Positions 15,945-25,358 of a DNA stretch of 64,000 nt are shown piece after piece. The notes below the pieces were generated by a model. It had not been told where the DNA came from. It made no database searches and saw nothing but the letters and a program-made list of their open reading frames with translations. How positions within the stretch are numbered: the stretch's first letter is position 1; each line of letters opens with the position of its first letter. A program made the position numbers and the translations under genes. The DNA is from Verrucomicrobia subdivision 3 bacterium UBA693 (lineage in GTDB: Bacteria > Verrucomicrobiota > Verrucomicrobiia > Limisphaerales > UBA8199), in contig DBMR01000024.1 in NCBI GenBank assembly GCA_002298785.1, positions 1-64,000 on the forward strand, in the 5' to 3' direction.

Positions 15945-18900
15945 ATGACAGTCAAGTATCATAAAGCCCGTGTTCAAATCGCCGGCGCTCTGCTGGTGGC
16001 CTTATCGGCCACCTTATCCGGGCGCGCTGATTACCAATCCACTGTTCTGTCTCAGGGCCCTGTGGGGTACTGGCGGCTGAATGGGACAGTACAGCCGCCT
16101 ACACCTCCGATTTATGCGACCAACAGTGGGACCTTAGGAGCAGCGGGTAACGGAGAATACATCCAGGCGAATCGCGGAATTACGCCCGGCGCTATTGTCT
16201 CCGAGCCGAATTCGGGAGCGGTCCAGTTTCTGGGTAGCGTTGACGGCAACCGCGTGCGGGTGCCATACGCTACGCAGTGGAATCCCACCGGCCCATTTAG
16301 CGTCGAATTATGGGCCAAACCGGCCCAAACCGCTGCACTGCAATGCCCGGCGGCTTCAGTGTTTTTTACCGCTACTCCCGCGACGCAACGCGATGGGTGG
16401 CTGATCTATCAGGGCAATAGTACTCTGGCGAACGGCAATGGGTTCGTCTTCCGCCAATACAACAGCACCGGGTTGGCTAATCAATCGGGTGCCGCGGTGA
16501 ATGTCGCCATCGACACCACCCAGTGGTACCACGTGGTGGGCGTCTTTGATGGAACGGCTGTAAAGATCTACGTGAACGGTGTGCTGGGGCAGAGTACCAC
16601 GCTTGCGGGAAGCCCGCGAGCCAACACCAACAGCGCGATACCATTGACCTTCGGGGCTCGTGCGGAAGGCGCCTCGGGGTTCTTCACGTACCAGGGCTTA
16701 GTGGATGAGTCGGCGTTTTATAGTGTCGCCTTGAGTCCGGCCCAAATTCTGGCCCACTACCAGGCAGGCACGAACGCCGCCCCCTCCACGCCCTACAAGC
16801 AGGTCATATTAGCGGACAACCCGGTTGGATATTGGCGCTTTAACGAGCCGGCGGACCCGGTTTCGCCAAACATCGGAAGTCTCGGTAGCGCTGGGGATGC
16901 CAAGCTCTTCGCCGGCACAACTGCTGGAGTTCCTGGCCCGCGGCCGTCTGCCTATCAGGGATTTGAAGCTGGAAACAACTCCGTAGCGTTTGACGGTACC
17001 AGCGGCAGCGTGGCAGTGCCAGCGCTGAATCTGGCGGCGAACACGGTTACAATCAGCGGTTGGCTCAATGCAACGGGCGCCCAGGCTTTAGCCTCGGGCA
17101 TAATTCTGAGCCGCTCGGGCACAACGGTGGCCGGCTTGACTATCGATGCCGTGTATGGTGGCTTGGGTTTGGGCTACAACTGGGCGAATGACCCGGTGGC
17201 TTACAATTGGAGTCCGAATGTGGACTCCGGCCTGCCATTGCTGCCGGATTCGGATTGGGCTTATGTCGCCCTGGTGGTGCAGCCGACCCAGGCGGCAATT
17301 TTCATTTGCGACCGCACCAATTACGCGAATTTCGCTGGCGTGACTAATGTTGCGCCCCATGCGATCCAGAAGTTTGAAGGGGTGACCTTGTTCGGCGCCG
17401 ACTCACTCAACAACAGCCGGTATTTCAAAGGCGCTATCGACGATGTGGCCATTTTCAACCGCGCACTCGAAGTGGGCGAACTCTATAGCCAGTACGGCGC
17501 AGCTGTGGGCGGGGTGCCCGTAAGGATCTTCAGGGATCCCCAGGCCCCGGTTGACCAGTTGTATACGGGAGATACTCTGTCGCTGTCGGTCGATGCCGGC
17601 GGCACGCCGAATCTCACTTACCAATGGCGCAAGAACACTGTGAATATCGCAGGAGCGACGGACAAATCCTATACCAAGGCCAATGTGGATCCATCCGTGG
17701 ACAGCGGCACCTACGATTGTGTGATCGCGAATGGCTTTGGCACCGTGATTTCGGCTGGGGCGGTGATTTCAATCCTGCCCGCGCTCACTCCCTCGATTAC
17801 GGCTCCTCCAGTTGGGCACACGCTTTATCCGGGCGGCACGCTCAATCTTAGCGTGGTCGCAGCCGGCGGCGGGCTGCGTTATCAATGGTTGAAGGGTGGT
17901 ACCAGCATCGCGGGCGCTACCAATTCCACCTACAGCATTTATGGCGTTACTACTAATGAGACGGGCAGTTACACCGTTAACATCACCAACGTGGTTGGCA
18001 GCATCGTCGGTGGTCCGGTCACCATCACTGTGCTGGCTCCGGCCAATGCGTATGAGACGGCGATCGTCGCCGATAAGCCGGAAGCTTGGTTCCGGCTCAA
18101 TGAAACCACTGGAACCGACATGTTCGATTCCATGGGCCGGCATGATGGCGTTTACACGAACGAGTCAGGCTCTCCGGTCACCTTGGGGGCCGCAGGCGCG
18201 GTGGTGGGCAGTACCGACAAAGCGGTGACCTTCGACGGCGCTTCCAAGAGCTACGGTTTCGTGCCATATTCCGCGCGGCTTAATGCCCAGACCTTCACCA
18301 TTGAATGCTGGGCGAAGACGGACGCCGGCGCTTCCGATCTCGTTCCGGTCTCCAGTCGCTCGGCGGTGCCGCAAGGTTATTGGCTGCGAACTTATCCGGC
18401 CGGCAGTTGGAGCGGTGGCGTGAGTCAAAGTGGCAACAGCTACTATGTCCCCTCGGCCACGGCCAGCGACGTCATCGAGACAGGAAAATGGAAACACGTG
18501 GTGATGGTTTACGACACCTCGCTTAAAGTATACGTTAATGGTCAGTGGGATGGTCAGGGCTACGTCAATTTCGAGCGCAATGTTTCCGCTCCATTGTTGA
18601 TTGGGGCACTGGGCGGAACTTCCATCGGCAATTTGTTCAAGGGGCAAGTCGATGAGGTCCTGGTTTATACCAATGGGTTGACCTTGGCCCAGGTGCAGAA
18701 TCACTATTCAAAGGCCCTGTTCCCGACGCCGATTCCGCCGTTCTGGATTTCAGTGCCGTCATCTCATGAGGTGCTCAGCAATTCGGCGGCGACGGTGACG
18801 CTGACGGGGGCCGCCGATGGCCCAATTCCGATCACCTACCAGTGGTATAAGGACGGCACGGCGATTGCCGGAGCAACGAACACCGCCCTGGCACTTAGTT

Positions 18901-19886
18901 GCGCCTACTCCAACGCGGGTTCTTACGTGTTGAAAGCCTCCAATTCGACTGGTTCAACCAACTCGCCTGCCGCGAGCCTGGCGATGCTCCCGCCCAATCC
19001 GCCGTTTGTTAATGTTACCAACGGACTGGTCCTGCACTTGAAGTTCGATGGAGATTACTCCGATTCTTCCGGTCGCGGGAACAACGGCACCGCGGTGGGT
19101 GCGCCAACATTGGTGCCCGGCCGCCTCGGCAGCGCGCTGTTCTACAGCACGTCGAACTCGATTCCTTCGGTCAATTACGTCACGCTCGGCAAGCCGGCGG
19201 ATCTAAACCTCGGTGCGAGCACGGACTTCTCGGTGGCGTACTGGGTCAAACAGGACGCGGGCCAAACCAACGGCGATTTGCCGTTCCTGTGCAGCGCGCC
19301 CGGCTCCTATGGCAACGCGGGCCTTACCTTTGCCCCGTCCTATAAGCAGGGTGGTTGGTCTTACAGCTTGAACGGCGCCGTCCAAGTCTATGGCGGGCCT
19401 ACTTCGATCAACGATGGAAACTGGCACCACCTGCTACATACGTTCAAACGGACCGGTGATGCGATCACGTACCTGGATGGCATCCGAGTGGATACTCGTC
19501 CTTGCGCGGGCGCCGGCAACCTGGACACCGGCAATACGGTCAACATCGGCCAGGATCCGACCGGGGCCTACGCGGAAGATGGTTCTGCGACTCTCGACGA
19601 TCTGGCGGTGTGGCACCGGTCCCTCACGGAATATGAGGCATACGCCATCTACTACGCGGCTACCACCTCGAACACAAGCTTCGATGTTCCGGGAACGGTG
19701 AAGCTGAACGTCGGCACTTCCGGTGGCAAGATTGTGTTGTCCTGGGCTCCAGGGGCCACCCTCGGCACCTTGTTGCAGGCCGATGACCTAAGCGGTCCGT
19801 GGACACCGGCTGGTGCCTATGCGCCGTATTACGAAGTGACCCCTTCGTCGGCCAAGAAGTTCTATCGCCTTGGTTTCATTGAATAA
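15945..19886 (+). CDS. Large secreted LamG/Ig-like multidomain protein
   Basis: A 1313-residue exported protein. After a signal peptide (about residues 1-28) come four concanavalin-A/LamG-like jelly rolls. Three begin with a related block (GPVGYWRLNGT near residue 38, NPVGYWRFNEP near 290, KPEAWFRLNET near 710) and the fourth starts at GLVLHLKFDG near 1027. Between them lie three Ig-like domains marked by YQWRKNT, YQWLKGG and YQWYKDG. The C-terminal 65 residues hold a module ending KKFYRL that recurs in other secreted proteins here. LamG domains usually bind sugars or proteins, so an adhesion or polysaccharide-binding role on the surface is likely but unproven. A strong terminator and a group II intron follow. 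Confidence 0.88.
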   Translation: MTVKYHKARVQIAGALLVALSATLSGRADYQSTVLSQGPVGYWRLNGTVQPPTPPIYATNSGTLGAAGNGEYIQANRGITPGAIVSEPNSGAVQFLGSVDGNRVRVPYATQWNPTGPFSVELWAKPAQTAALQCPAASVFFTATPATQRDGWLIYQGNSTLANGNGFVFRQYNSTGLANQSGAAVNVAIDTTQWYHVVGVFDGTAVKIYVNGVLGQSTTLAGSPRANTNSAIPLTFGARAEGASGFFTYQGLVDESAFYSVALSPAQILAHYQAGTNAAPSTPYKQVILADNPVGYWRFNEPADPVSPNIGSLGSAGDAKLFAGTTAGVPGPRPSAYQGFEAGNNSVAFDGTSGSVAVPALNLAANTVTISGWLNATGAQALASGIILSRSGTTVAGLTIDAVYGGLGLGYNWANDPVAYNWSPNVDSGLPLLPDSDWAYVALVVQPTQAAIFICDRTNYANFAGVTNVAPHAIQKFEGVTLFGADSLNNSRYFKGAIDDVAIFNRALEVGELYSQYGAAVGGVPVRIFRDPQAPVDQLYTGDTLSLSVDAGGTPNLTYQWRKNTVNIAGATDKSYTKANVDPSVDSGTYDCVIANGFGTVISAGAVISILPALTPSITAPPVGHTLYPGGTLNLSVVAAGGGLRYQWLKGGTSIAGATNSTYSIYGVTTNETGSYTVNITNVVGSIVGGPVTITVLAPANAYETAIVADKPEAWFRLNETTGTDMFDSMGRHDGVYTNESGSPVTLGAAGAVVGSTDKAVTFDGASKSYGFVPYSARLNAQTFTIECWAKTDAGASDLVPVSSRSAVPQGYWLRTYPAGSWSGGVSQSGNSYYVPSATASDVIETGKWKHVVMVYDTSLKVYVNGQWDGQGYVNFERNVSAPLLIGALGGTSIGNLFKGQVDEVLVYTNGLTLAQVQNHYSKALFPTPIPPFWISVPSSHEVLSNSAATVTLTGAADGPIPITYQWYKDGTAIAGATNTALALSCAYSNAGSYVLKASNSTGSTNSPAASLAMLPPNPPFVNVTNGLVLHLKFDGDYSDSSGRGNNGTAVGAPTLVPGRLGSALFYSTSNSIPSVNYVTLGKPADLNLGASTDFSVAYWVKQDAGQTNGDLPFLCSAPGSYGNAGLTFAPSYKQGGWSYSLNGAVQVYGGPTSINDGNWHHLLHTFKRTGDAITYLDGIRVDTRPCAGAGNLDTGNTVNIGQDPTGAYAEDGSATLDDLAVWHRSLTEYEAYAIYYAATTSNTSFDVPGTVKLNVGTSGGKIVLSWAPGATLGTLLQADDLSGPWTPAGAYAPYYEVTPSSAKKFYRLGFIE

Positions 19887-19924
19887 CTGACCACGGCCGG
19901 CAAAGTAGAATTGCCAACCAACAT

Positions 19925-19962
19925 CGGCGGTCGGGATCATCTCCCGGCCGCCGTTTTGCTTT
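19925..19962 (+). terminator. Intrinsic terminator of the LamG gene; intron target
   Basis: A 12 bp stem (19925-19936 with 19942-19953, one G-T pair), a 5-base loop TCATC, then TTTTGCTTT. It lies 38 bp after the LamG stop codon, and the group II intron begins at the base directly after the T tract. Confidence 0.85.
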
Positions 19963-21862
19963 GTGCGCCCGGCAGGGCGCACTGACTAGTTGGTTAAAGT
20001 CCGATGCACACCCGGCAAGGGGAAGTGCTAGCCGAACAGCAAGGGTGTCGGTCGCGAGGCCGAATCTGAAGGAAGCTGTAGGCAAAACGCTGGCCTGACG
20101 AACAGGAATCACATACGAGGCAGCCGCAGCGGATGAGAGGGCAAACAGACTCAAAGTCCAGTTCTTGCACGGAAGCTGCGGAAGTAGATGTGGCGGGCAT
20201 AAGCGTGGAAGTCAGTGCGCAATACCCGGGGAGATCTCCGGCGGTGCGATAAAGCTAGCGTGGCCGAGAGGCTGCGACGATGCCGTCCGGAGAAGTCAGC
20301 AGAAGCCATAGTAGGCCGCTTCGCGGCTGAAGGGCTGAACATGAAGACAAGGGAAGGAGCCCTTGTTCCCGATGAGAGAAGCAGAGCCAGAAAAGAAGAT
20401 TGAGACATCTGAAGCTAACCCGCGAGGCCAGGGCCGGAAGCCCGAAGCGGCGCGGGCCAGCGGCTCAAACTTTCCGGGAGGCAAGGAACCAACCGGCCCC
20501 AAACAACCAGACCTCATCGAAAGAATGCTCGAGCGAGGTAACCTGCACAACGCCCTGCAGGCCGTGGAAGCCAACCGAGGTGCCGCCGGAGTGGATGGCA
20601 TGGAGGTGAAGCAACTGCGGGGCTACCTGCGGGAGCATTGGGCAGAGATCAGAGAGCAAATCCTCAACGGGACCTATGAGCCACGACCCGTCCGGCGAGT
20701 GGACATACCCAAGCCCGGAGGAGGCACACGCATGCTGGGCATCCCGACGGTCCTTGATCGTTTCATCCAGCAGGCGATTCATCAAATACTCGGCCCTTTA
20801 TGGGAAGAAGGGTTCTCGGCGTACAGCTATGGGTTTCGGCCCGGACGCAGTGCGGCACAGGCGGTCAAAGCAGCACAGGACCACATTCGATTGGGCAAGC
20901 GATGGGTGGTTGATGTGGACTTGGAGAAGTTCTTTGACCGGGTAAACCACGCGGTGTTGATGGCTCGGGTGGCGCGCAAGGTGAAGGATCGGCGGATGCT
21001 GAAACTGATCCGGCGCTACCTGGAGAGCGGGATCATGCAGCAAGGGTTGATGGAGCCGCGGAGTGAAGGCACGCCGCAAGGCGGGCCGCTCTCGCCGCTG
21101 CTTTCCAATATCCTGCTGGATGATTTGGACAAGGAACTGGAGAAGCGAGGCCACCGGTTCTGCCGGTATGCGGACGACTGCAATGTCTACGTAGGCAGTC
21201 GACGCGCTGGCGAACGGGTAATGGAGTCGCTGAGCCGGTTTCTTAAGGAGATACTCAAGCTGACGGTTAATCCGAAGAAGAGCGCGGTGGACCGGCCCTG
21301 GAACCGGAAGTTCCTTGGGTTCTCGGTTACGACGCATCGGGAATGCCGGGTGCGAGTGGCTCCGCAAGCCGTGGAGCGCTTCAAGGAAGCCATGCGGGAG
21401 AAGTTCCGAGAGGGACGAGGCCGCAACCTGAGAGCGTTTCTGGAAAGCCTCAAACCCAAGCTCCGAGGCTGGGCCAGTTACTTCAGCGTGGCGGAAACGA
21501 GAAATGTATTTGAAGACCTCGACCAATGGCTGCGGCGCAAGCTGCGGTGCATGGAATGGAGGAAGTGGAAGAAGCCGCGCACACGCCTGCGCAAGCTCAT
21601 CGCCTTGGGACTGGACCGGGCGCGCGCCCGGGGAAGTGCCTTCAATGGCCGTGGCCCGTGGTGGAATGCGGGCGCATCGCACATGAACGCGGCCCTTCCC
21701 ACCGCCTACTTCCGGCGAATGGGACTCATCTCATTGCTGGACGAGGTGCTCTGGTTTACAACGCTGCGCGAGCAGCGGTCTTTATGAACCGCCGTGATAC
21801 GGAACCGTACGTCCGGTGGTGTGGGAGGACGGTGAGGTTCTAATCCTCACCTCCTACCCGAT
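19963..21862 (+). mobile_element. Group II intron, bacterial class C type, apparently complete
   Basis: A ribozyme and retroelement of about 1900 bp. The 5' end GTGCGCCCGG fits the GUGYG intron start, and the following domain I blocks (such as CTGAAGGAAGC near 20067) resemble class C introns. The intron-encoded protein lies in domain IV. Domain V starts at 21786, overlapping the last two bases of the protein's stop codon, with a lower stem ACCGCCG/CGGTGGT and an ACG/CGT tip. Domain VI is a GTGAGG/CCTCAC hairpin, and the 3' end is CCTACCCGAT at 21862. Class assignment rests on the terminator-adjacent site, the protein type without HNH and the resemblance of the ends. Exact ends are inferred. 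Confidence 0.85.
20372..21787 (+). CDS. ltrA: Group II intron-encoded reverse transcriptase/maturase
   Basis: A 471-residue protein that splices its intron RNA and copies it at the target site. It has the RT fingers and palm with the catalytic RYADDCNVYV motif (YADD near residue 267), TPQGGPLSPLLSNILL upstream of it, and a maturase (domain X) region rich in Trp and Arg. The tail (GPWWNAG, SHMNAAL, YFRRMGL) is typical of class C-like proteins. No C-terminal HNH endonuclease is present. I chose ATG 20372; a TTG at 20363 is in frame. All core motifs appear intact, so the element may still be mobile. Confidence 0.92.
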   Translation: MREAEPEKKIETSEANPRGQGRKPEAARASGSNFPGGKEPTGPKQPDLIERMLERGNLHNALQAVEANRGAAGVDGMEVKQLRGYLREHWAEIREQILNGTYEPRPVRRVDIPKPGGGTRMLGIPTVLDRFIQQAIHQILGPLWEEGFSAYSYGFRPGRSAAQAVKAAQDHIRLGKRWVVDVDLEKFFDRVNHAVLMARVARKVKDRRMLKLIRRYLESGIMQQGLMEPRSEGTPQGGPLSPLLSNILLDDLDKELEKRGHRFCRYADDCNVYVGSRRAGERVMESLSRFLKEILKLTVNPKKSAVDRPWNRKFLGFSVTTHRECRVRVAPQAVERFKEAMREKFREGRGRNLRAFLESLKPKLRGWASYFSVAETRNVFEDLDQWLRRKLRCMEWRKWKKPRTRLRKLIALGLDRARARGSAFNGRGPWWNAGASHMNAALPTAYFRRMGLISLLDEVLWFTTLREQRSL

Positions 21863-22359
21863 CTGGTGCCGTTCACTTTTTTGAAATAGTCAACAGAGCA
21901 TGGTTGTAGTGCCACGTGGACAATGGTAGATTGGGGGCACGAAAACTCCATTTAATACAGGAAAACGAGGAATCAGGTCGCCGGGTGGCAAGCGGTCGAA
22001 GGGCGGAAGGCCGGCGCGTGGTGCCCGGGGAATCCGCAGGGGCCGATCCGAGCCATTATTGGAGCAGCCGGTGGCGGAGCAGGCGAGTACGGTTCCTTGC
22101 CGGCTATGTGGCCACGGGGTGGACCCCAAACGCATGCATTTTCACATGGTGCGATTTCACGGGGCGGCCATGCGCCAGGGAGCACAGCTCTAACAGTTTA
22201 CCCAACCACGCAGGATCGTGGAGGGGTATGGCTGTGGGAGAAGCCCCCTCGTCTAACGTCCCATCAGTGGATTCCGAAAGACGCCTCGGATTTTATTAGT
22301 GGTCTTGCCGCGCTGGGCTTTGCCGCCGCGTCCGGCGAATACTGCATTTGCACTTTGAG
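21863..22359. other. Intergenic region downstream of the intron
   Basis: About 500 bp of mixed composition, from an AT-rich start to very GC-rich DNA at 21970-22120. Frames on both strands are short and Arg/Gly/Pro-rich with no domain. This was the region behind the LamG terminator before the intron inserted. I see no gene or repeat that I can support. Confidence 0.35.
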
Positions 22360-23985
22360 TTAGCTGAGTGCTGCCGCGCCCGTCTCAGCATCGGTGTGCA
22401 TTTGAGAGCCGGGTGGCAGTGCCGCCAGACGGACCTTCGGATGCCGGTCGGCGAAGAACTCACAACTCCATTGGTCGTTGAAGAGAATCACCGGGTTGCC
22501 GGCGGCGTCGGTGGCCGAGCGGGCTCCGGTGGGCAGGGTGGTATCGTCCACCGGTTTTCCATCCTCGGTCCAGACCCAGCGGATAATCTTCCACGCACCG
22601 GGTTCGAGCCGGGATTCGGCGCCGTATTCCGTTTGCATGCGGTATTGCACCACCTCAAATTGCAGGGGGCCGACCGCGCCGAGCAGCGGCACGCGCTGGG
22701 CTGAATCCTTGAGGGTGAACGCCTGCACCACCCCTTCCTGCAACAGTTGCTCCAGGCCCTCACGGAAACGTTTGAACTGCGCGGTGCTGGGGCTTTGCAG
22801 CCAGGCGAAACACTCAGGGGTGAAACGGGGAATCTCGCGATAAACCAGGTTCGGGTCCTCCGCCAGGGTGTCTCCAATGCGAAAATCCGCGTGCCCGACC
22901 AGGCCGACCACATCCCCGGGATAGGCCTCATCCACCGTTTCGCGATCGCGTCCGAAGATCTTATGGGAACTGGAGAGCCGCAGTTTCCGTCCGGTGCGGG
23001 TATGTACCACGCTCATGTCGCGTTCGAATTTTCCGGCGCAAATTCGGATGAAGGCAAGGCGGTCCCGGTGTTTGGGATCCATATTGGCCTGGATCTTGAA
23101 AATGAAACCGGAAAAACCGGCACCGGCGGTGGGGACGATCTTTCCGCCGGCCGTGCGGGGCCGTGGCGACGGTGCGGTCTCGAGGAAAGCGTCCAGCAGC
23201 AGTTGCACGCCGAAGTTGTTCACGGCACTGCCGAAGAAAACCGGCGTGAGTTTTCCCGCGAGAATGGCCTCGGCATCGAACGCGGCGCCGGCGCCCTCCA
23301 GCATTGCCAGTTCGTCGACAGTGCGCGCATAGACTTCATCGCTCATTTGTTCGCGCACGGCGGGATCGGCAAGACCGTGGACCGAAACCGGTGCGCGGTA
23401 TTCGCCGCCCGGCACCCGCTCAAAAAAGTGGACCAGGTTGGCTCGCCGATCGTACACGCCCCGGAAATCCGGGCCATCGCCCAGGGGCCAATTGATGGGG
23501 CAGGCCGCAATCCCCAGCACCCGCTCCAATTCATCCAGGAGCGAAAGCGGGTCGCGGGCGGGGCGGTCCATTTTGTTCATGAACGTGAAGATGGGGACGC
23601 CGCGCTGGCGGCAGACTTCAAAAAGTTTGCGCGTCTGGCTCTCGATACCTTTGCCGGCGTCGATGACCATGACCGCCGAATCCACCGCTGTCAGCACCCG
23701 GTAAGTGTCTTCGGAGAAGTCCTTGTGACCGGGGGTGTCCAGCAGGTTCACGCAAAAGCCGCGGTAGTCAAACTGCAGCACCGTGGAACTCACCGAGATG
23801 CCGCGTTGCCGCTCCAGCTCCATCCAGTCGGAAGTGGTGGCGCGCTGGTTTTTGCGCGCGGTCACCGATCCCGCCAGTTGCACGGCGCCGCCGTACAACA
23901 GAAATTTTTCGGTCAATGTTGTTTTGCCGGCGTCCGGGTGCGAAATGATCGCGAACGTGCGCCGCCGGGAGATTTCCTGTTCCAT
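22360..23985 (-). CDS. prfC: Peptide chain release factor 3
   Basis: A 541-residue translational GTPase that removes RF1 and RF2 from the ribosome after peptide release. The GTPase motifs are in order: SHPDAGKTTLTEK (G1, residues 16-28), RGISV in switch I (G2), LLDTPGHKDFSEDTYR (G3) and NKMDR (G4). Domain II and the C-terminal RF3 domain follow. The length fits E. coli RF3 (529 residues). ATG 23985 (MEQEISRRR) matches the usual RF3 start; an in-frame ATG lies 12 bases upstream. The gene is divergent from the coiled-coil gene at 24358. Confidence 0.93.
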   Translation of the reverse strand: MEQEISRRRTFAIISHPDAGKTTLTEKFLLYGGAVQLAGSVTARKNQRATTSDWMELERQRGISVSSTVLQFDYRGFCVNLLDTPGHKDFSEDTYRVLTAVDSAVMVIDAGKGIESQTRKLFEVCRQRGVPIFTFMNKMDRPARDPLSLLDELERVLGIAACPINWPLGDGPDFRGVYDRRANLVHFFERVPGGEYRAPVSVHGLADPAVREQMSDEVYARTVDELAMLEGAGAAFDAEAILAGKLTPVFFGSAVNNFGVQLLLDAFLETAPSPRPRTAGGKIVPTAGAGFSGFIFKIQANMDPKHRDRLAFIRICAGKFERDMSVVHTRTGRKLRLSSSHKIFGRDRETVDEAYPGDVVGLVGHADFRIGDTLAEDPNLVYREIPRFTPECFAWLQSPSTAQFKRFREGLEQLLQEGVVQAFTLKDSAQRVPLLGAVGPLQFEVVQYRMQTEYGAESRLEPGAWKIIRWVWTEDGKPVDDTTLPTGARSATDAAGNPVILFNDQWSCEFFADRHPKVRLAALPPGSQMHTDAETGAAALS

Positions 23986-24298
23986 AAAAAATAACATCGC
24001 TTTAAAGGTTACGAAGGGACTGGGTTGCGCCGCTGCGCTAAAGGCGCGAGCGGAAGGCCGGTAGGGAAAGGCAGCTACGGCGGCGTGAGAGGCGGGCACG
24101 CGGCGCCCAGCCCGACCGGCTTGCGCCGGGGGTTCGCGTCGGTTCGATGTGAAGCGGCCCGCATGGCGACACCCTACAACAGGATGGTGGCGAGGTAAAG
24201 CAAACTAACAACCGGATGGTCGTAGCGCCCGGGGTTGGATGCTTATCGACACTCTGCTCATGGTGTTAAGGGACGTAATGCAAAAATATAAAGGAGCG

Positions 24299-24327
24299 TT
24301 GACACTTACCTGGGCACCGACTAGGCT
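24299..24327 (+). promoter_or_regulatory. Candidate promoter of the coiled-coil/lipoprotein operon
   Basis: A consensus TTGACA (24299-24304), a 17-base spacer and TAGGCT (24322-24327), ending about 30 bases before the ATG at 24358. The -10 box is weak (three of six). The rest of the 372 bp gap back to prfC shows no gene. Confidence 0.45.
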
Positions 24328-24357
24328 TTTCAAGGAACAAGTTAATCGACGAACATC

Positions 24358-25125
24358 ATGTTGATTCGAATCAGTCTGATTGTGGCCATTATTGCCGGCT
24401 TGGCGGTAGGCGCTCTAAATTTCGTGATGGTAAAAGAAAAGATCGTCACGCTGCACACAAACTGGGTGAACGAGCAGACCGCCCGGGCCTCTGCGGAAAA
24501 GGAGCGGGACAGCACCAAGAAGGAGTTGGCCAAGACTTCCGCCGAGCTGAAGACCACCAAGGAGACGCTCGCCACCACGACTGAAGAACGCGACAAGGCG
24601 CTGGCGGATACCGCAGCGCTGACCAAGAAGGCCGATCGCCTGACCGAAGATCTTTCCAAACGCACCAAGGAGCGCGATGACGCGCAGGCTGAACTGGCCG
24701 CCTACACCGCCACCGGAGTCAAGCCGGAGCAGATTATCGCCTTCAACAAGGAGTTCAAAGCGCTTCAGGAAACCCTGGCTGGAACCCGAGCTGAAAACGC
24801 GACCCTGGGCCAGACCATCGTGCGCCTGAAGAACGAGCTGAACGTTTACAAGACCGCCGAATACGTGGTGCCTCTCCCGCCCTCGCTGCGGGGCAAGGTG
24901 CTGGTCAGTGATCCGAAATGGAATTTTGTCATCATCAACGTGGGCGAAGACCAGGGCGTGCTGGAGCACGGCGAACTGTTGATTAATCGCGACGGAAAAC
25001 TGGTGGCCAAAGTGAAGGTGCGCACGGTGCAAAAGGACCGCAGCATCGCCAACGTGGTGCCGGGTTGGCAGTTGGGCGAAGTTTTGGAAGGCGACCAGGT
25101 TATCCCCGCTAACCCCAAGTCCTAA
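24358..25125 (+). CDS. Membrane-anchored coiled-coil protein, unknown function
   Basis: A 255-residue protein. Residues 3-24 form a membrane anchor, residues 30-120 a long Lys/Glu/Thr-rich coiled coil, and residues 175-255 a compact globular end beginning LPPSLRGKVLVSDPKWNFV. That end has the feel of the small beta-rich domains at the end of MreC-like proteins, but I cannot assign a family. Similar architecture is common in Verrucomicrobiota. The next gene begins one base after the stop codon, so the two are surely co-transcribed. A role in the periplasm or cell envelope is an inference from topology. Confidence 0.8.
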   Translation: MLIRISLIVAIIAGLAVGALNFVMVKEKIVTLHTNWVNEQTARASAEKERDSTKKELAKTSAELKTTKETLATTTEERDKALADTAALTKKADRLTEDLSKRTKERDDAQAELAAYTATGVKPEQIIAFNKEFKALQETLAGTRAENATLGQTIVRLKNELNVYKTAEYVVPLPPSLRGKVLVSDPKWNFVIINVGEDQGVLEHGELLINRDGKLVAKVKVRTVQKDRSIANVVPGWQLGEVLEGDQVIPANPKS

Positions 25126-25126
25126 G

Positions 25127-25306
25127 ATGAAAATCCCCGCTTGGTTATCCCGAACAATGCTCGTTGGCTTTGCCGCCATGATGCTGGCGGTGATGGCTGG
25201 GTGTTCCACAACTTCTTCGGAATCGGACAACGCTTCCGTTCGTCCCTGGAATGCTCCCAAGAGTTGGGAGACCGGTTTGCCCAGCACGATGACTGAGGGA
25301 CGGTAG
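25127..25306 (+). CDS. Small lipoprotein (59 residues)
   Basis: A short gene reading MKIPAWLSR then a hydrophobic stretch and the lipobox VMAGC (Cys at residue 26), leaving a mature peptide of 34 residues with VRPWNAPKSWETGLP. It should be lipidated and anchored to a membrane. It begins one base after the coiled-coil gene, which argues that the two act together. A hairpin terminator follows 18 bp downstream. The mature part has no known domain. Confidence 0.75.
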   Translation: MKIPAWLSRTMLVGFAAMMLAVMAGCSTTSSESDNASVRPWNAPKSWETGLPSTMTEGR

Positions 25307-25323
25307 TTTTCCTTTGAATTTGA

Positions 25324-25358
25324 TGAGCCGGCGCGAAGGCCTCCTTCGCGCCGGCTCA
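25324..25358. terminator. Hairpin between convergent genes
   Basis: A perfect 15-16 bp inverted repeat (GAGCCGGCGCGAAGG at 25325-25339 with its complement at 25343-25357) and a 3-base loop. It lies between the lipoprotein gene and the rny gene that converges on it. T tracts are short on both sides (GTTT on the plus strand), so it may act as a bidirectional terminator or a stability element. Confidence 0.65.

Noticed and set aside
21916..22299. Possible transposase remnant downstream of the intron
   Set aside because: No transposase motif, terminal inverted repeat or target duplication could be found on either strand.
22747..23994. A plus-strand open frame of 415 codons
   Set aside because: It lies antisense to prfC, whose motifs are all intact, and its composition is not protein-like.
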